Positions 1 to 8,454 of a DNA stretch of 64,000 nucleotides are shown here, piece after piece. Position numbers and translations under genes: made by a program. Each line of letters begins with the position of its first letter. Positions within the stretch are counted from its first letter, which is position 1. The notes beneath the pieces are model-generated. The model did not search any database and was not told the origin of the DNA. It saw only the letters and a program-made list of their open reading frames with translations. The DNA is taken from positions 62,001 to 126,000 of the forward strand of contig CAZVGO010000050.1 of assembly GCA_964626755.1 (NCBI GenBank), read 5' to 3'. Source of the DNA: JACDAV01 sp964626755 (lineage in GTDB: Bacteria; Chloroflexota; Limnocylindria; Limnocylindrales; CSP1-4).

Positions 1-1
1 G

Positions 2-742
2 GAGCACGGTGCATCGGTCACCGCGATCCTGTCGACCGCTGCGCTGGCGCTCGAAGAGGCCAAGGCGAGCGGCGGCGACGCGGTTCGCGTGGCCGGGACC
101 GCCGAGGCGCGGGCCGACCGCACCGGCTTCGACCTCCTCCAGGGACTCGTGCTCGCGGTGGACACGAAAGACCGCTACACGAAGCGCCACTCGGAGGACG
201 TCGCCCGCTACGCCGTCTTCCTCGCCGAGCGCCTGGAGCTCGATCCGGAGATCATCCGCTCGATCAGGACCGCCGGGCTGCTCCACGACGTGGGCAAGAT
301 CGGGATCCCGGACCCGATCCTCCGCAAGCCCGGGCGCCTGACGGCCGAGGAACAGGCCATCGTCCAGCAGCACGTCGCGCTCGGCGACATGATCGTTCGC
401 GACCTGCCGGACATCGACGTCGTGAGGGCGGGCATCCGCTTCCACCACGAGCGCTGGGACGGAGCCGGCTACCTCGACCGGCTCGAGGGCGAGCTCATCC
501 CGCTCGTGGCCCGGATCATCGCAGTCGGCGACGTGTTCTCGGCGATGACCACGACGCGACCGTACCGCAAGGCACTCGACGTGCGGGAGGCGCTCAAGAG
601 GCTCGAGGACGCGGCGGGGACACAGCTCGAGGAGCGGCTCGTCAAGGCGTTCGTCGAGGGCCTGGAGACGGCCCCGAACCCGCCACTCCCCGGGGACGCG
701 GGCGCTGGCCTGCTGTGGCTGCCGGGGCGGAGGGTCGCGTGA
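2..742 (+). CDS. GGDEF/HD-GYP cyclic-di-GMP protein, 5' truncated by the window edge
   Basis: The reading frame is open to the left edge, so the N-terminus is missing. The first ~30 residues (ending LALEEAKASGGDAVRVAG) look like the last helix and strand of a GGDEF domain, possibly degenerate. An HD-GYP phosphodiesterase domain follows: RHSEDVARYA, then LLHDVGKIGIPD with the HD dyad, then HHERWDGAGYLDRLEG. The family hallmark GYP reads GYL here. HD-GYP proteins hydrolyse c-di-GMP; the metal-binding HD and HH residues remain, so activity is plausible. The stop overlaps a GTG start of the next gene (GTGA), which suggests co-transcription with that surface protein. Confidence 0.85.
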   Translation, partial: EHGASVTAILSTAALALEEAKASGGDAVRVAGTAEARADRTGFDLLQGLVLAVDTKDRYTKRHSEDVARYAVFLAERLELDPEIIRSIRTAGLLHDVGKIGIPDPILRKPGRLTAEEQAIVQQHVALGDMIVRDLPDIDVVRAGIRFHHERWDGAGYLDRLEGELIPLVARIIAVGDVFSAMTTTRPYRKALDVREALKRLEDAAGTQLEERLVKAFVEGLETAPNPPLPGDAGAGLLWLPGRRVA

Positions 743-1914
743 CGGCGGGGCGCGGTCGCCGGCTCATCACCGGTTTCATGGCGGTGATCGTGTTCCTGCC
801 GCTCCAGGCGAGCTCGCTCGCACCGGTGGCACGCGGGGCGCTGCCGATCGACCTCCTGCCGCCGGTCGGGGTCGCGGACACGCTCACGATGGTCCACGAC
901 CGGGTAGCAGTCGTGCCACCGCCGGGCGTTCTCGGCAACGACCTCGACCTCGACGGCGGCGCGACGGCTGTCCTCGACTCACCGCCGACCCATGGGACCG
1001 TGAACCTGCGGTCGGACGGCGGCTACACGTACACGCCCCACGCGGGCTACGTCGGCACGGACCTGTTCCGCTACCACGCGACCAGCCTGCTGCTGAACTC
1101 GCTCTCGACGCCGGTGACTATCACGGTCACGAACGGGGTTCCGGTTGCGGTCGCCGACGCGTATTCCGCGACGGGTGGTGTGCCTCTCGTGGTCCCTGCG
1201 CCCGGCGTCCTGAAGAACGACGTCGATGCGGACGGTGATGCCCTGACAGCGCAGGTCGTCACCGGGGTGGCTCAAGGAACGCTCATCCTCTCGGCGAACG
1301 GCGCGTTCACCTACACAGCGGCCGCCGGCTTCGCGGGGGCCGACTCCTTCACATACCGCGTTTCGGATGGCGTCGCGTGGTCGCTCCCGGCGGCGGTCGT
1401 GTTGACCGTCTCGCTCCCGCCGCTCCCCACGCGGCCTCCGACACCGGTTCCTACCCCCACCCTCCCGCCGCTCCCGATCCCGACCCCCACCCTCCCGCCG
1501 CTTCCGCTGCCCACGCCCACCCCGGGGACGCGGCCGACACCGACGCCGACCGTTCGCCCGACCCCGACCCCCACCCCGAGCTCGAGCCCGGTCCCGAGCG
1601 ACGCGCGACCGTCGTCCTCAGTGCCGATCGCAGCCGGACCCGGCTCGCCCGGCGGCCCGCCCGGTCCCGCAACCGATCCGTTCGCGCTTCCGTCGGTCCG
1701 AATCGACCCGTTCGACGAGCTGCTCGGCGGGTTCGACGCATTCGGCGCGTTCGTATGGGCCGTCCCGGCGCTCGTGCTGGCCGTGCCCGGGCTGCTCCTG
1801 ATCGTGGCACTCCTCGCGCAGGCCGCGATTGGCGTCATCTGGCTGCCGATGATCCGGCGCCACCTGGCGGGAGTCGGACTCCGCCGCCGCCGGCGCGAAC
1901 CAGTCCGGAGCTGA
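739..1914 (+). CDS. Secreted/membrane-anchored protein with two cadherin-like (Big_9) Ig domains
   Basis: Start chosen at GTG 739, which overlaps the upstream stop as GTGA; GTG 715 is also possible. An N-terminal hydrophobic stretch after basic residues looks like a signal peptide. Two tandem Ig-like units follow, each with the VLxNDxDxDG and GxxTYTPxAGYxGTDxFxY pattern of bacterial cadherin-like/Big_9 domains. A long Pro/Thr linker of PTPTP type comes next, and the C-terminus has one strong transmembrane helix (WAVPALVLAVPGLLLIVALL) and a basic Arg-rich tail. The likely topology is an extracellular stalked adhesin-like protein anchored at its C-terminus. The substrate is unknown. It converges on the next gene with a 12-nt gap. 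Confidence 0.8.
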   Translation: MTAGRGRRLITGFMAVIVFLPLQASSLAPVARGALPIDLLPPVGVADTLTMVHDRVAVVPPPGVLGNDLDLDGGATAVLDSPPTHGTVNLRSDGGYTYTPHAGYVGTDLFRYHATSLLLNSLSTPVTITVTNGVPVAVADAYSATGGVPLVVPAPGVLKNDVDADGDALTAQVVTGVAQGTLILSANGAFTYTAAAGFAGADSFTYRVSDGVAWSLPAAVVLTVSLPPLPTRPPTPVPTPTLPPLPIPTPTLPPLPLPTPTPGTRPTPTPTVRPTPTPTPSSSPVPSDARPSSSVPIAAGPGSPGGPPGPATDPFALPSVRIDPFDELLGGFDAFGAFVWAVPALVLAVPGLLLIVALLAQAAIGVIWLPMIRRHLAGVGLRRRRREPVRS

Positions 1915-1926
1915 GCCGGCCGCCCG

Positions 1927-3135
1927 TCAGCTCCCGAGACTTCGAACAGCAAGCGCCGCGTAGAGGGCCGTGCCCAGGGCCATCGGCTCTTCGTCGAAGA
2001 CCACCCGGTTCGAGTGGTTCTGGGGCGTGGCCTGGAGAACCTCGTGGGCCGGACGAGCACCCAGGAACGCGAACGCCCCGCTGACGCGCTGGAGAACGTA
2101 CGAGAAGTCCTCCGCGCCCATAATCGGATGGTCCATCGCCACGAGCGCTCCCTCGCCGGCCAGCTCGCGAACCGTGTCGCGGACGAACTCGGTCGCGGCG
2201 GGATCGTTGTACGTGACCGGGTACCCGGGCTCGATCTCGACATCGGCAGTGAGGCCGTGCGCGGCGGCGATCGCCGGTGCGACGCGCCGGACCAGCGTCC
2301 GCCCCGCCTCGCGCGCCTCGTCGGACACGGTCCGCATCGTGCCGCCGATGTACGCGGTCTCCGGGATGATGTTCGTGGTCGTTCCCGCCACGACGTTGGC
2401 GATCGTAATCACGACCGGATCGAACGCATGGATCTCTCTCGTGACCGCGACCTGGAGCGCGATGACGATCTCCGCGGCAACGGTGATCGGGTCCGCCGCT
2501 AGGTGGGGCGCTGAGGCGTGCCCGCCCCGACCGCGGACGGTGATCCGGATCGTGTCGCCCGCGGCGAGGAGCGAACCAGGGCGGAGGGCGATGGTGCCTG
2601 TCTCGTAGCGGGTCGTGATGTGGAGCCCGAACGCGGAGACGACCTTGCTCGGAGCACGCTCGAGGAGCCCCTCCTCGAGCATGAATCGCGCCCCGTGGAA
2701 GCCCTCCTCCCCGGGCTGGAACATCAGCAGGACGTTGCCGGCGAGCCCTTCCCGCCGCTCGACGAGCAGCCTGGCCGCGCCCAGGAGCATCGCGACGTGG
2801 GTGTCATGCCCGCAGGCGTGCATGACGCCCGGTACCTGTGAGGCGAAGTCGAGACCCGTGTCCTCCTGGAGCGGCAGGGCATCCATGTCCGCCCGGAGCA
2901 GGACGGTCGGTCCGGGTTGGCCACCTTCGATCACCGCAGTCACCGAGGAGACCGATTGGCCGAGGACGGGCTCGAGCCCGAGCGCGCGCAGCTCGTCGAC
3001 GACGACCGCCTGCGTCGCCGGCAACTGGAGGCCGATCTCCGGCTGGGCGTGAAGCCGGCGACGGACCGCGACGATCTCGGCAAGGGTGGCGGAGGCCGCC
3101 GCGAGCAGTTCCCCCCGCTCCACGGCTGTCGTCAA
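1927..3135 (-). CDS. M20 family amidohydrolase (N-acyl amino acid/hippurate hydrolase type)
   Basis: 402 aa. The start is taken as TTG, overlapping the TldE stop as TTGA; GTG 9 bases further in is an alternative. A longer upstream frame exists but is only the antisense of tldE. Motifs: LRADMDALPLQ (~80-90) and HACGHDTH (106-113) carrying the metal ligands, with PGEEGFHG and the dimerisation domain following. The family removes acyl groups from N-acyl amino acids or cleaves small peptides with a binuclear metal centre. Being last in a tldD-tldE operon suggests a role in peptide salvage. The exact substrate cannot be read from sequence. Confidence 0.88.
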   Translation of the reverse strand: MTTAVERGELLAAASATLAEIVAVRRRLHAQPEIGLQLPATQAVVVDELRALGLEPVLGQSVSSVTAVIEGGQPGPTVLLRADMDALPLQEDTGLDFASQVPGVMHACGHDTHVAMLLGAARLLVERREGLAGNVLLMFQPGEEGFHGARFMLEEGLLERAPSKVVSAFGLHITTRYETGTIALRPGSLLAAGDTIRITVRGRGGHASAPHLAADPITVAAEIVIALQVAVTREIHAFDPVVITIANVVAGTTTNIIPETAYIGGTMRTVSDEAREAGRTLVRRVAPAIAAAHGLTADVEIEPGYPVTYNDPAATEFVRDTVRELAGEGALVAMDHPIMGAEDFSYVLQRVSGAFAFLGARPAHEVLQATPQNHSNRVVFDEEPMALGTALYAALAVRSLGS

Positions 3136-4490
3136 CCCTGCGCCCCGCCGGTGAAGTTCCACGACGCGAGATGGAGGCTGGGGACGAGCGCCGAGCCATC
3201 GAAGCCGCCGGCGATGAGCGACGCATCCGAACCGATCCCGCGGACCGCGCCCGGGGCGAGGGCCTCGACGTACGACTGGGTGAACCGGAGGTTTTTCACT
3301 GGCCGGACGATCCGGCCACCCTCCACGAGCCAGACCCCGTTGCGGGTGAGGCCCGTCACGACGAGCGTTCGCGGGTCGAGGACGCGCGTGTACCACAGGT
3401 CGGTCACGAGCAAGCCGCGTTCGACGCGGGCGAGGAGCTCATTCGGGGACCGGTCGCCGGCGGCGAGGATGGAGTTCGTCGGAAGCGCGCCGTACTGCTC
3501 GGCGCCTTCGAGGGCGTGCCCGGTACTGTCGACCCCGGCTCGTGCCGCGGTCCGCCGGGTGTGGAGGACCGCCTTCGTGATGCCGCCCTCGACGCAATCG
3601 ATCCGGCGGCGGGGAGTGCCCTCGACGTCGAACGCGATCCCCACGTGGCCCGGGTCGGTGACGTCGTCGCGGATGTCGACCGTCTTGTCGAACTGCTGTT
3701 CGCCGAACTTCACGAACGAGCGACCCTCCTCGAGAGCCCGGCCGTTGAAGCCGTAGAAGAACAGGAACTGGACGAGATTCGCGACGCAATACGGCTCGAG
3801 GACCACCTCGTACCGGCCCGGCTCGAGGTCCATGGGATCGGCCGCCCCGCGCGCCTTCGTCGCGGCGCGCTCGCCCTGGAGGCGCCCGTCGATCGCGCCG
3901 ATGCCGACGGAGGACATCCGGCCGCTCCCGTCGGAGGTGGGCGTTCGGGCGATCCCGTCGAGGTCGGCCACCGTGGCCCGACCGGCCAGCCGCTGGCCGG
4001 CGCTGTTCGCGAAGGCGATGATCCCGGCATCCGTCGAGCACGCGCCCGCCGTCTCGAGCCCTCCCGCAGCCTCCACGAAGTCGCGGACCCGCCGGGCCCG
4101 CTCGTCGGGCGACGCCGCGCCAGTCGCCTCGTCCCAGTGGTCCACCCGAGGCGCTTCGGCAACCGGTGCGAGGCCCGGCCACTCGGGGTCCTCCGGCCGG
4201 ACTCGGGCCGCCTCGAGGACGCCGTCGATGAGCCGGCCAAGCGTCTCGTCGTCAGTGGGGCCGTCGAGGCTGGTCGCGGCCGTCCGCCCGTCGACCGCGA
4301 CCCGGAGAAGGACGTGGCTGACGGCCTCGGACACGTTCTGGTGGATGAAGCTATTGGCGAATCGGGTGAGGGCAGCCGTGCCGCCCCGGACGGTGACCTC
4401 GGTCTCCGCGTCGGGCGCCTTCGAGCGGACCAGCTCGACCACCCGGTCGGCGACGGCCTGGGTATCGGCAGCCGTTCGGGTGGTGGTCAT
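3132..4490 (-). CDS. tldE: TldE/PmbA-like metalloprotease partner subunit
   Basis: 452 aa, starting at ATG 4490; a GTG at 4505 overlapping the tldD stop (GTGA) is an alternative. It resembles the TldE/PmbA half of the TldD-TldE heterodimer: the same overall fold as its neighbour, C-terminal GFDGSALVPSLHLASWNFTG, but no HExxxH motif, as expected for the non-catalytic partner. Known TldD/E complexes trim unfolded peptides and mature some RiPP leader peptides. It sits between tldD and an M20 peptidase with overlapping codons, so the three are almost certainly co-translated. No RiPP precursor was seen nearby. Confidence 0.88.
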   Translation of the reverse strand: MTTTRTAADTQAVADRVVELVRSKAPDAETEVTVRGGTAALTRFANSFIHQNVSEAVSHVLLRVAVDGRTAATSLDGPTDDETLGRLIDGVLEAARVRPEDPEWPGLAPVAEAPRVDHWDEATGAASPDERARRVRDFVEAAGGLETAGACSTDAGIIAFANSAGQRLAGRATVADLDGIARTPTSDGSGRMSSVGIGAIDGRLQGERAATKARGAADPMDLEPGRYEVVLEPYCVANLVQFLFFYGFNGRALEEGRSFVKFGEQQFDKTVDIRDDVTDPGHVGIAFDVEGTPRRRIDCVEGGITKAVLHTRRTAARAGVDSTGHALEGAEQYGALPTNSILAAGDRSPNELLARVERGLLVTDLWYTRVLDPRTLVVTGLTRNGVWLVEGGRIVRPVKNLRFTQSYVEALAPGAVRGIGSDASLIAGGFDGSALVPSLHLASWNFTGGAQG

Positions 4491-4501
4491 CGTTGTCCCG
4501 G

Positions 4502-5941
4502 TCACCCGCGGACCCCCACTCGAATCCCCCGGAATCGCGCCGGCACTGACGGATGGCCGGTGTGGCCGATCTGGACCGGCTGGCCCTTGCCGCAATTCGG
4601 GGTGCCCCAGAACGTCCACTCATCGCGGTTGCCGAGCATGTCCATCGACCCCCAGAACTTCGGGCTGATCGCCGTGTACGTCGGGTTCTTCAGGAGGCGG
4701 CCCCGCTTGCCGCCCCTGATCTCCCAGCCCATCTCGCAGCCGAACTGGAAGTTCAGCCGCTTGTCGTCGATCGACCACGAGCGGTTCGTGTCCATGTGGA
4801 TGCCGTCGTCGGTCGCGGCGATCATCCCTTCGAGCGAGTCGTTGCCGGGCAGGAGCCCGACGTTCGTCATCCGGACCATCGGGATCCGGTTGTAGCCGTC
4901 GGCCCGCACGGCACCCCCGCTCGGGATCCCGGCCAGCGCCGCCGAGTCGCGGCCGCTCAGTACCCCGACCCACGTCCCGTTCTTCACGATGTCGACGGGA
5001 TGGGCGGGCGTCCCCTCGTCGTCGAAGCCGAAGCTGCCGAGGGCGCCGGGGAGCGTCGCGTCGGCCGTGATGTTCATCAGGTCCGATCCGAAGCGGAGAC
5101 TGCCCATCTTCGCGAGCTCGAGCCAGCTCGTGCCGGCGAACGCGGCCTCCCAGCCGAGGATCCGGTCGAGCTCGACCGCGTGCCCCACGGACTCGTGGAT
5201 CTGGAGGGCCATCTGCTCGCTGCCGAGGATGAGGTCCGTCGCGTCGAGCGACGGGCACGGGTCGGCCGCGAGGAGAGCCTTCGCCTCGTCCGCGATCCGG
5301 GCCGCGTGGGCGGACAGGTCCAGCTCGCGGATCAGCTCCCAGCCACGGGTGCCGTACTGGCCGCGGATCCCGGGATACGAGCGGACCTGCGTCTCGCTCT
5401 CACCGACCGCGGTCGCGGACATCGAGGCGCCGCACTCGACGATGTGCTGGTCGACGCGGTGGCCCTCGCTGCTGACGAGCCACTTCCGGGTCTCCCAGGC
5501 GTTGTAGTCCGCCTCGGCGACGTTCGCGCCGTGCTCGGTCATCGTCCGGGTGACGCCCTCGAGGAGATCGCCCTTCTCGGCGAGAGTGACCGACCAGGGA
5601 TCCTCGCGACACTCGCTCGACCATGAGCCCGTCGCGGGTTGGACGGGGGCCAGCTCGAGCGGCTTGCCGGGCACGAGGGTCGAGGCCCGGGCGACGGCCG
5701 CGGCCTGCTCGCCGGCCTGTCTCGCGGTCGCGGGGCTCGCCTCCGGGGCGGCGAAGAAGCCCCAGCTCGAGCCGATCAGCGCGCGGACGCCGATCCCCGC
5801 GCGTTGCTCCCGGTCGAGGGATTCGACGACGCCGTTCCGGGCGGTCATCGCCTCGGATCGCATCTCCATGGCCCGGGCATCGGCGTAGCGGGCGCCGGCA
5901 TTGAGGGCGGCCTCCACGGCCGCGGTCGCAAGGTCGTACAT
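4502..5941 (-). CDS. tldD: TldD zinc metalloprotease
   Basis: 479 aa. The zinc-binding HExxxH motif is intact as HESVGH at residues 249-254, and the C-terminal region with NCGKGQPVQIGHTGHPS is typical of TldD. TldD forms a heterodimer with TldE, with the protease site buried inside; substrates are unstructured peptides. First gene of a three-gene minus-strand operon. A -10 hexamer TAGCAT ends 6 nt before the ATG, so the operon mRNA should be leaderless. Confidence 0.93.
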   Translation of the reverse strand: MYDLATAAVEAALNAGARYADARAMEMRSEAMTARNGVVESLDREQRAGIGVRALIGSSWGFFAAPEASPATARQAGEQAAAVARASTLVPGKPLELAPVQPATGSWSSECREDPWSVTLAEKGDLLEGVTRTMTEHGANVAEADYNAWETRKWLVSSEGHRVDQHIVECGASMSATAVGESETQVRSYPGIRGQYGTRGWELIRELDLSAHAARIADEAKALLAADPCPSLDATDLILGSEQMALQIHESVGHAVELDRILGWEAAFAGTSWLELAKMGSLRFGSDLMNITADATLPGALGSFGFDDEGTPAHPVDIVKNGTWVGVLSGRDSAALAGIPSGGAVRADGYNRIPMVRMTNVGLLPGNDSLEGMIAATDDGIHMDTNRSWSIDDKRLNFQFGCEMGWEIRGGKRGRLLKNPTYTAISPKFWGSMDMLGNRDEWTFWGTPNCGKGQPVQIGHTGHPSVPARFRGIRVGVRG

Positions 5942-5947
5942 GCCGCC

Positions 5948-5953
5948 ATGCTA
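5948..5953 (-). promoter_or_regulatory. Leaderless -10 element of tldD
   Basis: TAGCAT on the minus strand, 6 nt from the ATG of tldD. The transcription start would fall on or next to the A of the start codon. No Shine-Dalgarno sequence is present. Confidence 0.55.
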
Positions 5954-6102
5954 GGCGGTTCGCGCACTCCGCGCGGCCGGCTCTCGACCCGCCTCCCGGG
6001 TCACCTGATGCCGCGACCGACGACCGAGCCGCGGGGCGGGTCGAGCATCGCTGGAGCGCGGCCGAAGGCGCCCGCGCCGCGAAGTTTTCGCCCTTTCCTT
6101 CG

Positions 6103-6131
6103 ACGGTTGACCCGCCCAGCGGGTCAACCGT
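6103..6131 (-). terminator. Perfect 13-bp inverted repeat after the membrane protein gene
   Basis: Arms ACGGTTGACCCGC and GCGGGTCAACCGT flank a 3-nt loop. The hairpin begins 13 nt after the stop of the minus-strand gene at 6144 and lies before the tldD promoter. No T-tract follows, so it is either a GC-type terminator without U-run or an RNA-stabilising hairpin. Confidence 0.5.
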
Positions 6132-6143
6132 GACGCCGCGACC

Positions 6144-6752
6144 TCAGGCGGGCCCCGACCTGACCTTCGCGCCTTCCGACCACAGGAGGTAGCCGAGCCA
6201 CAGCCAGCCGAGCCCGAACAACACCCAGAGCCCCGCGATCGGGCCCACCTGGAGCGGGAAGATGTCGGTCCGCGAGCCCTCGAGCATCTGGTGGGCGAGC
6301 GCCGACCCACCGGCCGCCGCGACGCCGGCCGCCCCGATGAGGAGCGGGATCGGGCTGAGCCGCGGCATGACGTTGGCCACGATCACGGAGAGCGCGGTGA
6401 GCGTGGCTCCCGCGCCGGCCACGAACGCGCCGGGAGCCAGCCCGGTGAAGCCGATAGGACCGTACGGGAGGCCGAGGATGTCGCCGGTCAGGACGAGCCG
6501 TCCGATGCTGCCGTAAGCGAGCATGACCAGCCCGACGAGCGTGACGGCGAAGCCGATCGTCCCGAGTGGCCCACCGGTGGCCCGTCGTACCCGGAGAGCG
6601 ATGAGCCCGACCATGAGGAAGACCACCGGGCCGACGAGGACCCCCGACAGGTGCGGGGCGATCGCCTGGACGACCCCGAACGCCACGACCCACAGCGTGC
6701 CGCCGAGCAGGGCCAGGAACCCCCCGAACCGTGTGAACCGTGCGCGAGTCAT
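6144..6752 (-). CDS. Six-TM-like integral membrane protein of unknown function
   Basis: 202 aa. The start ATG 6752 is preceded by a good ribosome site (AAGGAG, 6 nt upstream of the ATG). It has about six hydrophobic helices, e.g. FGGFLALLGGTLWVVAFGVV and LWVLFGLGWLWLGYLLW. The conserved-looking core PYGPIGFTGLAPG sits between helices. No catalytic motif was recognised. The gene is divergent from rrf2 and stands alone, ending at a strong hairpin. Confidence 0.75.
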   Translation of the reverse strand: MTRARFTRFGGFLALLGGTLWVVAFGVVQAIAPHLSGVLVGPVVFLMVGLIALRVRRATGGPLGTIGFAVTLVGLVMLAYGSIGRLVLTGDILGLPYGPIGFTGLAPGAFVAGAGATLTALSVIVANVMPRLSPIPLLIGAAGVAAAGGSALAHQMLEGSRTDIFPLQVGPIAGLWVLFGLGWLWLGYLLWSEGAKVRSGPA

Positions 6753-6919
6753 ATCCGCTCCTTCCCCTCGGATGTTGAGCCGGCAAAGCTTCCGCCCGGT
6801 GGGGGACGAGCAACAGGCCCCAATTCGTCCCGCCGCGGGCGGGCAATGGTCGGAGCGCCGCGGTGCATCGGCGCACCAGTCCGACTCGACATTGCGCCGG
6901 CGCAGGCCATCTCCGCCGA

Positions 6920-6949
6920 TTGACGCCTGCCGGGCCCCCGCCATACACT
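6920..6949 (+). promoter_or_regulatory. Promoter of the rrf2-suf operon
   Basis: TTGACG (6920-6925), an 18-nt spacer, then TACACT (6944-6949): the clearest -35/-10 pair in the window. The -10 abuts a perfect inverted repeat, so the operator would cover the transcription start. Confidence 0.7.
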
Positions 6950-6978
6950 CAATCCCGACGAAATCACTCGGGATTGAG
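6948..6978 (+). promoter_or_regulatory. Candidate Rrf2 operator (11-bp arms, 9-nt spacer)
   Basis: Perfect dyad CTCAATCCCGA-N9-TCGGGATTGAG just downstream of the -10. The same core, CAATCCCGA-N9-TCGGAATTG, recurs at the sufU promoter with identical spacing. Rrf2 regulators bind such dyads, and autoregulation plus control of suf genes is the simplest reading. Confidence 0.65.
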
Positions 6979-6987
6979 GCAACCACC

Positions 6988-7515
6988 CTGACCCAGGCCG
7001 TCCGACCCTCGTTCCATGGCAGCGGCGCTGTAGCCTTCTCGACGAAGGGCGAATACGGCGTCCGGCTGATGGTTCAGCTCGGGCGGCACTACGGCCAGGG
7101 CCCGGCCAGCCTCGCCGAGATCGCCGCCGAGGAGGACCTTCCCCGGGCGTACCTCGAGCAGCTCGTGATGAGCCTCCGTGATGCCGGTCTCGTGGTCTCG
7201 ACCCGCGGCGCCCACGGCGGGTACGAGCTCGCCAGGGAGCCGGGCGAGATCCGGATGAGCGAGGTCCTCCGGGCGCTCGAGGGGCCGATCGCCCCGATGA
7301 TCTGCGCCACGGACGACCCCGAGCACGCGGTCATCTGCGACCGCTCGTCGCGCTGCACGGTCAACCTCCTGTGGGTCCGCGTCCGCGACGCGATCGCGGG
7401 AGCCCTCGACGGGATGACCGTCGCCGACCTCGTCCCGCCACGGATCGTCAATGCGCAGCCGAGCGGGCCGATCAAGCCCGTTACCACCATCCATGGAGCA
7501 GTGACCCCATCGTGA
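6988..7515 (+). CDS. Rrf2 family Fe-S-responsive transcriptional regulator
   Basis: The N-terminal winged helix begins AFSTKGEYGVRLMVQLG, contains the helix-turn-helix SLAEIAAEEDLPRAYLEQLV, and has the conserved wing GAHGGYELAR. Three cysteines (ICATD, ICDRS, RCTVN; spacing C-X10-C-X5-C) sit where IscR-type members bind a cluster. Family members sense Fe-S status or redox stress. No ATG, GTG or TTG lies in frame between the promoter and the conserved N-terminus. CTG 6988 preceded by GAGG 8 nt upstream is proposed (175 aa); ATT 6973 is another possibility. The stop overlaps the sufC start (GTGA). Confidence 0.85.
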   Translation: MTQAVRPSFHGSGAVAFSTKGEYGVRLMVQLGRHYGQGPASLAEIAAEEDLPRAYLEQLVMSLRDAGLVVSTRGAHGGYELAREPGEIRMSEVLRALEGPIAPMICATDDPEHAVICDRSSRCTVNLLWVRVRDAIAGALDGMTVADLVPPRIVNAQPSGPIKPVTTIHGAVTPS

Positions 7516-8438
7516 GCGAAGTCAACGGGACCAAGCCGGGCGCGAAGAAGGCCGGCGCCAAGCCAGCCGCCGCCGACCACCTCGTGATCCGCGGCCTCCG
7601 CGTCGCCCCGATCGCCCATCCCGAGACGGAGATCCTCCAGGGGATCGACCTCGAAGTGGGCAAGGGCGAGGTCCACGCGATCATGGGCCCCAACGGCTCC
7701 GGCAAGACGACCCTCGCCTATGCGCTGATGGGCCACCCGGCCTACATCGTCAAGGGCGGCCAGGTCCTCTGGAAGGGCCGCGACCTGCTCAAGCTCTCGC
7801 CGGACAAGCGCTCCCGGCTGGGCCTCTTCCTCGCCTTCCAGTACCCCACCGCGATCCCCGGCCTGAGCGTCGCGAGCTTCATCCGGAGCGCCCTCAACGC
7901 GAAGCTCCAGGGGATCGACAAGAACGCTGACGTCGACCCGACCGACCCGATGAAGGGCGGCATCTCGATGCGCGACTTCCGCAACAAGATGCGGGAGAAG
8001 ATGGCCATGCTCCGGATGGACGAGAGCTTCGCCACGCGCTACGTCAACGAGGGCTTCAGCGGCGGGGAGAAGAAGCGGCTCGAGATGCTCCAGATGGCCG
8101 TTATCGAGCCGGAGATGGCGATCCTCGACGAGACGGACTCGGGGCTCGACATCGACGCCCTGCGGGTCGTCGCCGAGGGCGTCAATGCGATGCTCAACCC
8201 GGACCTCGGGGTCCTCCTCATCACCCACTACCAGCGCCTGCTCAACTACATCACGCCGGATCACGTCCACGTCCTCGCCGAGGGCCGGATCGTCAAGAGC
8301 GGTGGCAAGGAGCTGGCGCTCCAGCTCGAGGACGAGGGCTACGGCCCGATCCTCCGGGCGGCCGGCCTCGCGACCGGCGTCCCCGACGACGCGCTCAAGG
8401 TCCCCCTGGCGCCCGAGCCGGCCGAGGTCGCCCGCTGA
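7512..8438 (+). CDS. sufC: Fe-S cluster assembly ATPase SufC
   Basis: 308 aa from GTG 7512, overlapping the rrf2 stop. It has Walker A GPNGSGKT (59-66), the signature FSGGEKKRLEMLQ and Walker B AILDETDSGLDIDALR, all highly SufC-like. SufC hydrolyses ATP within a SufBCD scaffold to drive cluster assembly. SufB and SufD are not next to it, which is unusual; they may be encoded elsewhere. The N-terminal ~20 residues are a basic Ala/Lys-rich extension not usual in the family. Sixteen nt separate it from sufS. Confidence 0.95.
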   Translation: MSEVNGTKPGAKKAGAKPAAADHLVIRGLRVAPIAHPETEILQGIDLEVGKGEVHAIMGPNGSGKTTLAYALMGHPAYIVKGGQVLWKGRDLLKLSPDKRSRLGLFLAFQYPTAIPGLSVASFIRSALNAKLQGIDKNADVDPTDPMKGGISMRDFRNKMREKMAMLRMDESFATRYVNEGFSGGEKKRLEMLQMAVIEPEMAILDETDSGLDIDALRVVAEGVNAMLNPDLGVLLITHYQRLLNYITPDHVHVLAEGRIVKSGGKELALQLEDEGYGPILRAAGLATGVPDDALKVPLAPEPAEVAR

Positions 8439-8454
8439 GGCGGGCTCCCGATCG

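Noticed and set aside
3136..3396. Longer N-terminus for the M20 peptidase
   Set aside because: The extra 87 residues are Arg/Pro-rich antisense-like sequence lying fully inside tldE; TTG/GTG starts at the tldE stop give the normal family length.
2838..4895. 685-codon plus-strand frame
   Set aside because: Arg/Pro/Asp-rich shadow opposite tldE, tldD and the M20 gene; no domain, and the minus-strand genes are secure.
6753..6986. N-terminal extension of the membrane protein gene at 6144-6752
   Set aside because: ATG 6752 has a strong ribosome site and begins directly before the first helix; the extension runs into the rrf2 promoter.
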